Counted from the stretch's first letter, positions 23,475 through 36,440 are shown. The stretch is DNA of 64,000 nucleotides from Odobenus rosmarus divergens (GCF_000321225.1 NW_004450566.1:1993233-2057232); one strand, 5' to 3'. Program-made: numbers and translations. Notes: generated from the letters alone by a model not told the origin.

Positions 23475-23910
23475 ACATTAAACTTTTATTTAGAGAAAAT
23501 ACATGTAATGTAAAAGGAAAAAAGTCAAATAGGTAAGGAAGGAATCTGTACAGAGTTACAAAGAATAGCTCAATAGGGCTAATGGCAGTGAAAGTGAAGA
23601 TGATGGGGCTCTTAGGCATAGCTCATGTTATAAAACCTACAGGGTATTTCCTGTTTTGTGAATCTTGAGAATCAAGGATTTCCATGCCCTTTGCATGCTA
23701 AGAGTGCCAGTATAATATGCCCTAGGTAACTTGAGGTAATTTTTGTTCCTTGAATCCAAGATTCTGTCAGAACAAATGTCTAAGAAATGGAGTGGTGAGA
23801 ATCTTCCTCTGAGTGTCAGTAGACAAAATCGGGAGTGGTGGGATATTACTTGGCCATTGTTATTTCTACTCCACCCTCTCAGTTTTATGTTTTCACCTTC
23901 TGTGTCTTTT
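23475..23910. other. No gene; unassigned
   Basis: Nothing recognisable between the SINE and the reverse-oriented L1. Confidence 0.4.
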
Positions 23911-25045
23911 AAACTTAATTTTTACTGAAATATAGTTGACACACAATGTTACATTATTCTCAGATGTACAACATGGTGATTTAACAAGTCTGTATGGTAT
24001 GCTATGCTCATCAGAAGTGCAGCTACCATCTGTCACCATACAACACTATTACAATACTATTGACTATATTTCCTTATTCTGTACTTTTTATTCCCATGAC
24101 TCACTCATTGCATAACTGCAAGCCTGTATCTCCCACACCCCTTCACCCATTTTTCCTATCCTCTTGCTCCCTCCTCTCTGGCCATCAGTTTGTTCTCTGT
24201 ATTTATGGGTCTGTTTCCACTTTTTGTTTGTTTATTTGTTTTTTAAATTGCTCATGTAAGTGAAATCATATGTTATGTTTTTCTCTCTGCCTTATTTCAC
24301 TTATGTCAAAAATGGCAAGATCTCATTTTTTATGGCTGAGTAATATTTCATTTTCTTTAACCAATCATTTATTAATTGACACGGGTTGCTTCCATATCTT
24401 GGCTATTAGAAATAGTGCTGCAGTAAACATGGGGGTATGTATATATTTGCAAATTTGTGTTTTCATTTTTTTTTTTTTTAGTGAATGCTCAGTAATGGAA
24501 GTACTAGGTCATATGGTATTTCTATTTTTAATATTTTGAGGTGTCTCCTTACTGTTTCCCACAGTGACTGCACCAATTTACATTCCCACCAATGGTGCAT
24601 GAGGGTTCCTTTTTCTCCACATCCTCACTTACACTTGTTATTTCTTGTCTTTTTTATTCTAGCCATTCTAATGGATGTAAGGTGATATTTAATTGTGGTT
24701 TTGGTTTTCATTTCTCTGATGATGAGTGATGTTGAACATTTTCTCATGTGTCTTTTGGCCATGTCTTCTTTGGAAAAATTTTTATTCAGGTCCCCTGTTT
24801 ATTTTTTAATTGGGTTGTTTTTTGGTGTTGTGTTGTATAAATTCTTCATATATTTTGGATATTAACCCCTTATCAGATATATCATTTGCAAATATCTTCT
24901 CCCATTCAGTAGGTTACCTTTTTGTTTCGTTGATGGTTTCCTTTGCTGTGCAAAAGCTTTCTGTTTTGGTATAGTCTAAATAACTTATTTTTGCTTTTGT
25001 TTCCCTTGCTTGAAGAGACTTATATAGAAAAATGTTGCAAAGGCC
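23911..25045 (-). mobile_element. Old L1 (L1M-type), 3' UTR to ORF2 C-terminal region
   Basis: On the plus strand it opens with 'ACTGAAATATAGTTGACACACAATGTTACATTA', the antisense 3' UTR of many L1M elements. It proceeds through 'TTTATGGCTGAGTAATATTTCATT', 'CACCAATTTACATTCCCACCAATGGTGCATGAGGGTTCC', 'CTTATCAGATATATCATTTGCAAATATCTTCTCCCATTC', to 'TTGCTTTTGTTTCCCTTGC'. These are the antisense ORF2 C-terminus; no frame is intact. It ends at a 5' truncation near 25045. It is older than the carnivoran L1s here. Confidence 0.92.
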
Positions 25046-25189
25046 CCCATCTTCTGCATTTTTAATTGTAAGTTCATATAAGACTTGGAACAATGCCATA
25101 TGCTCATTATATTGACATGAGATCAAGGACGAGCTGTTCATATTACTACTACCAGAATAAAACTCTAGACTTCTTTTTCTATCACTCAA

Positions 25190-25292
25190 ATTTGGACCCA
25201 GTAAAATCTGAGTTCAAATTTGAGGTCTGTGTCTTAAAACTCTTTGACTTGTGGCTACCTCCGTATCTGAAAAATAGGGATAGTTAATACCT
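25190..25292 (+). mobile_element. MIR SINE fragment
   Basis: 'TGAGTTCAAATTTGAGGTCTGTG', 'ctctttgacttgtggctacctccgtatctgaaaaatagggatagttaatacc' follows the MIR core order. Confidence 0.7.
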
Positions 25293-26899
25293 TTTATCTT
25301 TCAGTTTGATTGTGTCAATAGCTGCAACATGGCATTTGGTAGCTATTTGATTCATTGTAGCTTTCATATTAATTAAGAAAGAATTTAATTCCTTTCAGGT
25401 CTTCAAGGCTTGAGGGGGAAGGAAAGAGATGAAGAATAGTGTGTAACAGATTCTCATTCTGTAGGAGAATCAGCTGAAATTAGAGTTGGGGAGAAAAACT
25501 CTCACCCTTTCTCAGGAAAAACTAGAGAGGATTTTTTTTTTTTTGTAGAGAGAAATTCTTAATAATCATACATTGAGAATGAAGCATTTTTTGTGTTTCA
25601 GTGTGAAATTGCCTGTATTTCAGACTCTAGACAATCCAAGAAAGTTTTTCCCGACACCTGGTTTACTCAAGAGTTGAAGCTCTTAAAAATTACTTTTAAA
25701 AATTACTAAGGAAATAAAATTAACTTTTAGCCTCCTGAATATCACATAATTTCTGCATAGGCAAAAATTATTTTACTGAGCACTTCAGTAATTGGTTTCT
25801 TCTTGAAGAGTTTAGAACTAGTTCACTGAAGAATACAAAATTTTAAAAGTATTTTTAGCTGTCATATTTTAAATATGTAGAATAGAAATGCAACCTCTAT
25901 GGAATATCTTATCCTCATCAAATGATAGAACATACTAATTATTCAGGAAGATATTATTCAAAATGTTATACTTTAAAGGTTTGCTAATAAGCAGATTCTG
26001 TACACAAGTAAATTGTTGCTTTATATGTAAGATTTTCCTTCAGAGCCAGGACAGTCAAAATTTCAGTTGTATGTCTTTATGCTAATATCCTCATTTGAAC
26101 AAATCAGTCGACAAACATACTCCATAAGCTTGATCATCAAACCTAATCACAAGGCTTGGCCACACATTTGGCTATCTTCATCAATCACTTCAAAAGAGAG
26201 GTAGGTACTGATCATGAGGCTATTTAAAAGTGTGTGGTATGTTCTGGAAAATATTTCTAAAAATGAGTTAAATATTTTGAACAGTAGAAATGCCATTGGA
26301 ATGAAACCTCAAAAAATGACAACTTTGAAGGAGATAATATCCGTTTTGATGAAGAAATTCTAATATGTTTGTTTAAACAGTAACTCTCTTTTATACTCCC
26401 AATTCATACTGATTGGCAACACATTTTTCTACAACCCTGTCACTCTGATTTCTCAGGCCACCCATGGTTTTTTGAGCTGCTCTGCCCTCTTGTTGTTTGA
26501 GCCAAACACTTGAGGGTAAAGAAGCCTGATAAAATGAAATTAGATTACGGCATGGTTTTGGAATATGGTCACAGTGTTATTTCATTCTTGTGGTATCTAT
26601 CTTCTTCTGGATTTCTGTATAGCATTGTCATGCTTTCATACCCCCTCCAAGTAGTTTGGAGAGGGCTGGCATAATTTCTGACCATGAATATAGCTATCAC
26701 TTGCTTGTTTGCGACTATGCTATTTCATTCTGGCTTTCCTGGTTTTCCAAAAGTTTGATGGGATGGCAGAATCTATGCAATAAATGTTTCTATTGCTTGA
26801 ATTACTTTTATTTCTTAATATAAATGATAATTTTTCAAACAAAAGTCTAAATGTAGACTCCACCATTGTGATCTGATTATTCCCATTTTTTCTGGTTGA
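25293..26899. other. No gene; unassigned, SINE-free
   Basis: AT-rich sequence with no recognised element. A small tandem duplication of TTAAAAATTACT lies at about 25681-25708. Confidence 0.4.
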
Positions 26900-26992
26900 G
26901 CAGAATTTTACTTTCTCTATTTTTTTCATTTCCTCTTCCTCCTCTTCCCCACCTCTACCTCCTCTTCCTCTTCGTCTTCCCTTTTTTTTTTT
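26900..26992. repeat. Polypyrimidine tract, CTTCCT-rich, with T11
   Basis: About 90 bp almost without purines on the plus strand (CCTCTTCCTCCTCTTCC-type repeats). It ends in a T run that abuts the antisense 3' end of an L1. On the L1 sense strand it is an A/GA-rich tail, so it probably grew from the poly(A) tail. Confidence 0.9.
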
Positions 26993-27110
26993 TAACATTA
27001 TATTCATTTCAGGGGTACAGCATAAGGATTTTACATTTGGATATATTATTAAATGATCACCTCAATAAATATAGTTAACGTCCATCATCACATATAGCTA
27101 ATGTTTTTCT
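26993..27110 (-). mobile_element. L1 3' UTR fragment
   Basis: 'ACATTATATTCATTTCAGGGGTACAGCATAAGGATTT', 'AAATGATCACCTCAATAAATATAGTTAACGTCCATCATCACATA' is the antisense L1 3' UTR. Only about 120 bp of element remain. The tail lies to the left, in the polypyrimidine tract. Confidence 0.85.
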
Positions 27111-30100
27111 TCTTCCTGTTTCTTCTCATATTCTCTTTCTCTTTCTTTAGATTTGTGTCACATGACCATAACTAGTTGCAAGGGAAAATGAGTATTTAGT
27201 TGTTTTAAATCACTAAGTCAGGATTCTATTGGCAAGAAAGAAGGGAACTGTTGTTGAGCAAATTACTGAGTGTGCTGCATACATCATGTTCACCGTATTG
27301 TACTTATTTTACTTGTTTTTCTCCTAAATCAGAAGCTATGACTTAGTGCTTAGAATAATGCTTAGAACATAGTAAGAGTTGAGGAAATGTTGGTAAAATT
27401 TTAAAATGTAAATTCTAATAATTTCATATGATTTTGTTTTCTCTGACATACTTACAAAGCTAACTTTGTAAAGTAATAGACAATAAAAGAAAATACAGAG
27501 AAAATCTAAAACTGTCCTTATTTGGAAAAAATTTATTGATTTTATTCTACCTTGCTTGATGTGTATTACTTAGCTTCACAGGACTACTGTAATATTCAGC
27601 CGAACCATTCATAAATGGTACCATAGAATTTCATATGTCACCCTTTTTATATAATGCTAAGTAAGTAATCTACTCTAAGCAGTAAAAAGGAAGAATAGCT
27701 GAAGCATTTCATAGTGCAAACTAAAGAACAAGCAAGACTAAGAACATCAAGAGTGAGGACCAGCAGTATTTTAGAAGACTGTACAAATCTACAGTCTAGA
27801 AAAGAAAATTTGGAGTATATTATACAATATACATAGATGAGTCTATATGTTTCAAATTGTGCATTCATAGACAAACCAATTTCTAGGATCCTGGTATATG
27901 AGGAGATAGAAAAACAAAAGAAAATGCCAGCATATTAAAACAGCTATCTAGAAATCCATACCTCTTTCTGCTTCACATCCCACTATTGCATCTAATTATG
28001 CCACAATTAATAAGAAAAATCTTTTATTTTCAATATGACATGTCTCTGGGACAATCATAAAGCTGAAAGAGATCTATAGGGAGCAATAGGCCTGCCCAGC
28101 ACTCACAGATGACAGAATTCTAAATGATGTTGAATTTCATTAAGTACTTGGTATTTAGTAAACAACAGAATTATCATCCATTTCCTTTCCATTATTATTT
28201 GCCAAAGGAGAAAAAGTTGTTATTTTACTCCATCCAGAGGTCTATTTTCTTACCAATTAGTCTGTTTTTAAAACAACTAAATAAGGCACAAAGTAATAGT
28301 GTTGAATTTTTATTTATGTCTTCTTTTTTCATGTTGTGCAGTAGTTAATGATAACAAAATGTCTTGTTTTGCCCAAAGGTAGTTACGATTGAAAAATATA
28401 AGAAAAATGACCTTAATTAGGTAATGTCTCTATTAGAGCTTAGTTAAATGAGGATTTTTAAGATATAACTTTTTTTTCCAGTTCCCTAGAGTATAAATAG
28501 CTAAGAATATGGAAGCCATATACAATTTCTGGTTTAGTTCCTCAAGGGTAACAGATATCTAGAAATGAATTCTTACGTATTCATTTTGTTATGGCCTGGG
28601 AATATCAGCTGAGCATGACATGGCCCACTGTCTTTAGATCTGGCCTCTACTCTATCAGGGTAGGAAAGACAGGAAGAGACTGAGATAGAAGTAGGGTAGA
28701 ATAGGAGGATCAACCTATCCTACCAGCCAAACCCCAGTGGCAAGATACATGACAATCTATAGGACTGTCCAGGCAGAGTCACCAAATAGTTCGAGTCCCA
28801 TGATAAAGTAGGAGAGTATCTTAACAGTTAGCAGAGAATAATGAGAATATCAATGATTTAGGTGATACTTAAATAATCATGTCAGGAACAAAGTCCTAAT
28901 CACTGGACCATGATCCCATTTACTATAAAGTTCATCTCAGACCTATTCATGGTCATAGGTATGAGGAAAGTCTCCAGAATGAAAACTTAGGAAAGGAACT
29001 ATAGATCAAGCATAGTTATCTAAAGCATCGGGTTTGAACTTCTCTGGAACCAGGAACAAATACAATTGATCTGACTATGCAAAGGTGATAAAACTGTCAA
29101 ACATACTCTGTACTTCCTCATGCCAAATCAAACATACATATAATGCTTTTTCTTTTGGCCATCATTTCCTCTTGAACTACCATCATCCTTCTTCTTCCCC
29201 TCCCTCCAAATACTTCATTTCATTGAAATCTAACTTTGATGGTAATTTGTACTTACCAGTAACTCCAATGCCTTGATAATTCTCATATTTGGTGACTTCA
29301 GTGTTTATCCTGAAGCATATGTCATTGTAGAATACTCCCATCTTATTGAAATTAGCTCCTTTCTTAGCATCTGTATACAATTTTTTTTCTGGTTCTCCTT
29401 TCATCCTCATTAACCTTCTATAGTATCCTTCGTTGGCCCATTTCTGATATTTCTAGTGTTCTTCCCAGGGTTTTGACTTTGGCCGTTTTCTTCATCCCTA
29501 TAGAATCTCACTGGGCAAATTTAATTGTTTTTATTTTATGGAGTAACTTTTATTTGAGATTCTTCCTGTCTTAATTAATTTGAGACCTCAAAAAGACAAG
29601 AACTAACAAATAGTTCTCAAGTACCCCATATTCAAAAATGTATTTCTGCCTGATTAACTTAAGAATAAAGTAACAATATTAGAGTGACCCGTATTAGTTA
29701 ACATTCAAAATTTCTTAGGTTTAATAACTAGTGTGAGCCCTATATTTTCATTAAGTACCCTCTCATCTCTATATCTTCATCTCTTTTTCTCTACCACTCT
29801 CCATTCCCTCTTGTGCCTTAGTTCTGTTTTTCCTACCAAATACACACACACACACACCCCATATTCACAAGATTATCATGTCTAGGGACACCTGCGCAAA
29901 CTTAGCAGCGGAGATCATTCAAATTAATAATTTGAAAATTACCAGGTATAGAAACTAAAATGAACTGATATGAAGAGAAGTCAAAATACTCTAAGAGGTG
30001 AAATACTGTTTAGAAGGGACCTGCCAAGAAGACACATATGACACTATTCTACAAATCTTTTCTTTTTACAACATTAAATGTTTTAATGTATGTTTACTGA

Positions 30101-30830
30101 TTCAATTCCAGTTATTATGGTTTATACTGCCCTTAAGCCAAAGCTGTGAAGAAGGAGAAAATAATCTTTGACATTTCCTATTCTGTACTCTGTGATCCTC
30201 ACCTTCCTCTGAGGGCATAACACTTTCTACCACTTTCCACTCTTACCCATTACTATCTAGATTTTTGTTTTTTGTACCTGAATGATGCCTGGCCTTATAT
30301 GCCAGGAAATTTAGCTTCTGCTAATATCAGAATGTTTTACTCTTTCATTTACCCTCTAGTAGTTTTAGTGGTTAATCTGAATAGGTCAGGAATCTCCAAC
30401 ACAAGTAAATACCATGGACAACTTTGTAGTATTATAGGGTAAAGTAATAAAGGTATAGGATAACTATGAATGGTGCGGACTGAGGCAAACTGGAAGCATC
30501 AGCTATGTCTAAAATGAAAAACCATTATTCAGCAATAGCCTAATGGTATTGTGTGGAAGTGAATGCTTTGTGTTATAAGAACTTTAGTTGTGTTGTTGTG
30601 GCTGTTTGTTTGTTTTCAAAGAAAAGTTGGAAATGTGGGTTTTCGTGTAAATATTCCAATTTTGAAATACTGTGCAGGTGTAAAACAGAATATACGTGTG
30701 TATAGAATTTGGATTATGTCACTGGCTTAAGATTCCTGTGATAAATGATTTTCAGATAAAGAGAGAATGGTTGACAGTTGCTTAACCTTTCTCTGCAGAG
30801 ATACTCAGTTTAGTGAGAGGGACTAACACT
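27111..30830. other. No gene; long unassigned stretch
   Basis: About 27290-27395 ('...gcttagaataatgcttagaacatagtaagagttgaggaaatgttggtaa') may be a very decayed L2 end. About 27150-27250 looks repeat-like but is not assigned. The rest has no gene, SINE or clear repeat apart from a (CA)n array at 29842. Confidence 0.35.
29842..29857. repeat. (AC)8 microsatellite
   Basis: Eight AC units within CT-rich DNA. Confidence 0.9.
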
Positions 30831-31120
30831 TAAAAATAATTATAGCTTTGCAATGAGTAATAAAATTGTAGATGTGAAGGATCAAGGGAGCCCGGAAGTG
30901 AGGGAAGGGGACATTTGCCCACAGAGAATGTTCTCAGGGAGTGCATTCTAGAGGAGGTGAATCTAGATTAACAGGTGTTGACAAGGAACTAAAAGATAAA
31001 GGGTGTGTTAATCAGAGAGTTGCATGTGGGAAGAGACAGAGGCAAGAAAGAGCACTGAGTGCTTAAGGAAAGAAACTATTTGAGGTTCTTTACCCAAAGA
31101 AGTGCAAGTGAAAATTCCAG
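30831..31120 (-). mobile_element. Possible decayed L2 LINE, reverse orientation
   Basis: 'ggagcccggaagtgaggg', 'ctcagggagtgcattctagaggagg' and 'gttgcatgtgggaagagacagaggcaagaaagagcactgagtgc' resemble the antisense L2 middle region. Similarity is weak. Confidence 0.35.
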
Positions 31121-33152
31121 ATGTGATATTTGGCTTCTGAGGGAGATTATTGTGGACAAGAAGGCCTTTTGGATTCTTCTTAATAATTTCAAAACATAAA
31201 CCCTTCCTTATTTTCTTCTATGTCCCTCACCAGGAGATTTTGATAGGGCCTTGCTGCTTCTTTACATCACATAGTTTTATAACAAATTTTATGGTCATGG
31301 AAGTTAAATATTTACATGTGGAAGATGGTAAGGTTACTCTTAGTAGATATTTTATTAAAAGATATGTTGCTTATTGTTCCAACATCTCTACTGTTTTAAA
31401 AGTATATCTGTCTGCCTTGCAAATGCGAGTGAGGTCATTGAACATCTGGTTATCTCAGTCACAGGGTGCACACATCTGTGCATGCAAATTGGAATCCCTT
31501 CAAAGTCTTCATTGAAAAACTCTTCACATTGATAAATGGTTCATTCTCCCTGTAGAACTTACCACAGAGGTGAAAACTATCATTCAATAGAAATACCCAG
31601 ATGAAATTGTCTCATATCATGTATCGTACCAGGAATAGTATATACAAGTAAAAAATATTGTGAAAATAATTAGTACAGGTGGAAGCCACATAGTTAATAA
31701 AGAAGGGGTACAGAGATAAGAGCATGGAGAAATAAATATGAGTATTTTGAGCAAGTCTTTTCATTGATTATAAAGTATTTTATATTAATATATTCAAAAA
31801 TTTTTATATATATACAAACCTATTCACATTCAAAGAATCTGTTGTTAGAGTGTATAAAGATGTCACTAAGAAAAAGAAGATTTACCTTTCATCTATGGCC
31901 TTAGATGGTATATTTGTAGTTAGTTTTTTGGTTTTATTTAAAAACAACTGTTTAGCGATTTGAAAGTTGTTTGCCGGGTTTCTATTATCACACACATTTT
32001 ATGAACTGACCTAACTATATCATATACATATTCATAAGAAATGTCAGTTTTAGTTCATCTACTTGTTTTCCTGTATCTCTCCTACTATGTTTCTATTTTA
32101 TGAATGTGCTAATTTAGCCAGTATATTTCTATTTTGTTTGGATTTTTTATAACGTTTTCAGCTTATAGTTTGATTCACTATTCCTATTCTTGACCAAATC
32201 TAAGAATGCTGATCAATATTTGCTGAACAGAATTGAGTGTGCAGCACCAGATAAGAGGGACAAATGCACACTCATTGATGTTTCTCTGCATTGAAAAATA
32301 TTTTAAGGTATCCAGGGATTTGTATTTGTGGAAATGTATCTCTTGGGTTATGATGGTATAAACAGTTACATCCTATTAAATACAAAGTCCTAACACTAAA
32401 TGGTTTCAGCTGGGCTGTGATGCAAATAAAGTGGTAGTACCATCATTCTGGAAGAGAAAAATGTTAGTTGGTCTAAATGATGATGGTTTGCATTATATCA
32501 ACATTTCTAGATGAAACATTTGTGAGTCAGCTTCATTTAAGCTTTATTTTTACTTAAGTTTTTCTTAGATGAGGATGAGGTGGGCAGACTTATGTGCCCT
32601 GATAGGAAGGAACTGCTTGGAGATTTTTTTATTTATTACTCCAGGATTGCTTCACTTGTGGAATTCCATAGATTTTATTTATGCACAAATGTCAGGGGCA
32701 GGAGTAGCAGAGCTAAAATTAAAGAGCCTAAAAGAGAAAAAGATAAAATTTAAACTGAAATGTAGATGATGCCACATCAAATTCAGAGTACTGGACTAGG
32801 GCAGGGAGAAGAAATTCACATTTTCTTGGTATCCTTCATCTCAACTAAGACTAACATTCTACTTTAGAAAATTTATAAAAGAGTGGTTACATCAATTTTT
32901 TTTTCTGAGAATCTTTAACATCATCAGGGTGAATTTTCCTTCTGGAGCAAATTCAAATGAAATTTAAGTGGATTTAATATAGGATTGTTATTTTAACAAA
33001 CGTAAGAGACAGAGAATAATGCAATTTGATTCTAATTTTTGCAAATGTAAGGTGTCTTTCCTCTTTTAATTCCTAGACAAGACAAATGAATGAATCCCAG
33101 ATATAACCAGATAGATGAAATTTATTCCCCACCAACCTATTTCCAAGGCAAC
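31121..33152. other. No gene; unassigned
   Basis: The 121-codon plus-strand frame at 31150-31515 is the longest sense-like frame in unassigned DNA here, but I see no domain, signal peptide or family resemblance and no flanking exon signals I trust. The remainder is AT-rich and unassigned. Confidence 0.35.
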
Positions 33153-33167
33153 CAAGGACTACCAGTT

Positions 33168-33589
33168 TTTTTTTAATTTATTTTATTATGTTATGTTAAT
33201 CACCATACATTACATCATTAGCTTTTGATGTAGTGTTCCATGATTCATTGTTTGCGTATAACACCCAGTGCTCCATTCAATACGTGCCCTCTTTAATACC
33301 CATCAGCAGGCTAACCTATTCCCCCACCCCCTTCCCCTCTGGAATCCTCAGTTTGTTTCTCAGAGTCCATAGTCTCTCATGGTTCGTCTCCCCCTCCGAT
33401 TTCCCCCCCTTCATTTTTCCCTTCCTACTATCTTCTCCTTTTTTTTTTTTTTAACATATAATGTATTATTTGTTTCAAAGGTACAGGTCTGTGATTCAAC
33501 AGTCTTACACAATTCACAGCGCTCACCATAGCACATACCCTCCCCAATGTCCATCACCCAGCCACCCCATCCCTCCCACCCCCACCACT
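33168..33589 (-). mobile_element. Carnivoran L1 3' UTR insertion, 422 bp
   Basis: On the plus strand: 'CACCATACATTACATCATTAGCTTTTGATGTAGTGTTCCATGATTCATTG', 'GCGTATAACACCCAGTGCTCC', 'CAGTTTGTTTCTCAGAGTCCATAGTCTCTCATGG', then 'ACACAATTCACAGCGCTCACCATAGCACATACCC'. An internal T14 separates two 3' UTR modules, as in known carnivoran L1s. A 15-bp duplication with one mismatch, CAAGGACTAC(C/T)AGTT, is at 33153-33167 and 33590-33604. Confidence 0.96.
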
Positions 33590-33604
33590 CAAGGACTACT
33601 AGTT

Positions 33605-34610
33605 AAAGAAATCTAATTCTTTGCATTTCTATTACTTTAGCTTTTGCATCCTAAATTTAATACTCCAGTTCAATGCTTATAGTTTTATGCCTGTGCATTT
33701 TGGTTTTGACTGTATATCTTCAGATAAGGAAATGGAGGCATGAGAACTCTGAATATTGACTATTCCAAATTTAAAGTACAAGTTATATTTTAAATAGATC
33801 TGAAACTGTTATATGAAGTGGGTTGTAGTCACAGGTAGTACTGTTCAAATTGGGAATAGCCTGACTCTACAGCTGGAATTGAAACTTAGACAAGCAATTG
33901 TAAATGTGATCTTTTAGAAAAAGACTACAGACCAGTGTTCACAGTTATTTTAATTTCAAGGTCAAAGTCACTTTAGTCATGTAGCATCTTCCTTTCGAAC
34001 AGAACTGAGTGGGTAGCATATGATAAGTGGAATAAATATTTACCTATAAATTTCTATGATGAGACTTATTTTAAGTTATGGGATAATTCTTGGGCATTTA
34101 TGTGTTTTCTCAGAATATGATGGAATAACCTCTTTGTCCTGTTGAAGATCATGTGATAAAGCTACATAGTTTTAGCTAGAAATTAAGGAAAAGAAGAGGC
34201 AGTTGTATCACTCTTAGAAAGGTTAAATGGTTTGCACTTTCCAGCATTTACAAATGAAACCTTTGTGACCCCGCGTCACAAAAAATAAACAAGTATCTTG
34301 AAGAAAGTGATGTGAGGAACAAATGGCCTTCAAGAAAACCCTGATCTGAGCTATTTTAATTTATTTACTTATCTTCCTAGGCACTTATTCTACAAAAGAA
34401 CTCTATTTATTTATGCATAAGGTGTCAGACATAGGAGCTTACTTTTTTAGTCTGAAAGATGATTTTTAATAATACATCTAACATAATCAGCCTCTTTTAA
34501 AAGTGTTAAGTTCTTCCAAGATATATAAAACACTTGAAAAAGGAAAAAAAATGACATATGGAGAAAGTGTTCTTTTTTGCACTAATTTCCAAGAATTGCT
34601 ATTTTTTAAA
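33605..34610. other. No gene; unassigned
   Basis: Nothing recognised. Confidence 0.4.
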
Positions 34611-34792
34611 AGTAGTAATTCTTAAACTCCAGCATGCACCAGACATACCAGAGGGTCTTGATAAAACACAAATTGCTCAGCCTTAACTTTAGAGTTCCTA
34701 AGTAGTAGATTTGAAATGGAGCTCCCAATTTTTCATTTTTCATGGGTTCCCAGATATTGCTTCTGCTACTGAAGCATGTTTTTAGAACTGCT
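34611..34792 (+). mobile_element. MER5A-type hAT-Charlie MITE
   Basis: 'AGTAGTAATTCTTAAACTCCAGCATGCACCAGACATACCAGAGGGTCTTGATAAAACACAAATTGCT', 'TTCATTTTTCATGGGTTCCCAGATATTGCTTCTGCTACTGAAG', ending 'TTTTTAGAACTGCT' follows MER5A in order and length (about 180 bp). Confidence 0.8.
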
Positions 34793-36051
34793 ACAACAGA
34801 ATAATATCATTTTAAGGCAGGTTAACTTTATGATAGAGTCATAGGATTATTTATGTTCACTTTCTGCAATTTTAGAAAGGGAATATGTGACCACAGTGGT
34901 GATTACAAGGAATATATCATCATTTAACTGATTGCTTTGCACATATATGTATATACACAGGTTGTTCAATGGGAAGAATATTCATTTTCTAGAAGGCAAA
35001 ATATCTGGGGTTTAATCCTCCTTAATTGTTTGGAAAAAAATCTTGAAAAAATTAGTCAGCTACTCTGTTTCTCAATTGTCCTAGTATTAAAGTGGAAATA
35101 ACAATAATTTTTCTGCTTTGGAGCACAAATCTTGGAGAGGGAATATCTTGAAATTTGTCCAGGTCTGTAATCTACATGATATAAATAGCATTTACACTCT
35201 TGATGATTTATAGATATAGATAATTTAGATAAATTATAGCATTTTTTACACCTGATAAATTCCATAAATAATGAACACTGTGGCCAAATAGTTGAGACTA
35301 AACTATTAAAATTTGCTCTTCCTTACATTCTACAACCTACTTGTAGTTGTTGATTCTAAGGTTATTTCTTCTGTACTTCAAGGGATGCTTTCTAATTATA
35401 ATATCCTAGAGCTTGAAAAACAAATATCAATCATATTCACTTCTCTCATCATTTTATAAATTTGATTCCTCTAGCTTTGTCTCCACTCTTGTCCCCAAGT
35501 TTTTAATCTCCTTAAATTTTACATCTTTTTGAAAACGCCCACACACCTTCTCCTAGTTGTTATCTCTTCTCTAAATCTTTTATAGTTACTTTTTTTCTCA
35601 AGCTATGGCACACGGCACTGCATTCAACATCCTAATTTAGATGAATTATATTTTATTAAAGGATAAAAACATGTATACTGGTTAATTTTTCTTTTAACTG
35701 CTTTCCTAAAAATTCTCATAGTTTGTTGGCCTCATGTTCTTCAGACATTATTTTTGGGAATGATTCTATAAGACGAAACCACTTATGTGTTTGTGTTTGT
35801 GTGTGTGTATGTAATTTCTGTTTGCTAAATGTATTATATTGTGCTAGTTCACCCAAATACCTAGTTTCCATTCTTCTGCCAACTCATACATAAGGCTGTT
35901 TTTAGTTTATACTCCTCCACTAGACATGTCATTTTCTTTAAATATTTAGTGCTATTTGAAAGTCTTGAAGTTTCCCTAAGTGATCTTCTTTCAACTCATT
36001 ATAAAGATGTTCAGGTAGTTCCCGGTAGATCATTAGGTAGGTGATACCTTG
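34793..36051. other. No gene; unassigned
   Basis: AT-rich, with a short imperfect TG/TTTG run at about 35786-35810. No gene or repeat was recognised. Confidence 0.4.
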
Positions 36052-36440
36052 TGTACTAGCCAAGGTTCTCCAGAGAAATGGAGCCAAGAGAGGGAGAGGG
36101 AGTAGGAGAAAAAGTGGGAGAGGGAGAGGGAAAGGGAGGGAGGAGAGAAAGAGATTATAAGCAATTAATTGTGTGATTATGGAGACCGGCAAGTCCAAAA
36201 TCTCTAGAGCTGATATGCCATTTTGAGACAGAAGGGTGACAAACTGCTGTATAACCAGGAAGAGCTAACACTACAATTGGAGGGCTGTCAGGCAGAAGAA
36301 TTTTTTCTTACAGAAAGCCATGCTCTTGCTCTATTAAGGCCTTCACCTAATTAGATGAGGCCCAATCACATAATGGAAGGCAGTTTGTTTTACTAAGTCT
36401 GCTGATTTAAATGTTATTCTCATTCAAATACTCTACATCA
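36052..36440 (-). mobile_element. MLT2-type ERVL LTR, first piece
   Basis: It begins TGTACTAGCCAAGGTTCTCCAGAGAAATGGAGCCAA, the antisense terminus of MLT2 LTRs. It then has 'TTATGGAGACCGGCAAGTCCAAAATCT', 'CTATTAAGGCCTTCACCTAATTAGATGAGGCCCAATCACATAATGGAAGGCAGTTTG', and 'TTAAATGTTATTCTCATTCAAA'. It stops where the L1 at 36457 begins; the missing end of the LTR is at 43337-43430. It is an old solo LTR of an endogenous retrovirus-like element with no viral genes present. Confidence 0.85.
36083..36155. repeat. GA/GGGA-rich purine tract
   Basis: About 73 bp of almost pure purine with several GGGAGAGGGAGAGGG runs. It occupies the place of the short (GA)n of the MLT2 LTR and appears to have expanded from it. 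The G-triplets could form a quadruplex or triplex. Confidence 0.9.

Noticed and set aside
31150..31515. 121-codon plus-strand frame as a possible novel gene
   Set aside because: No recognisable motif, no promoter or splice context that I trust, and its length is not surprising for AT-rich DNA of this size.
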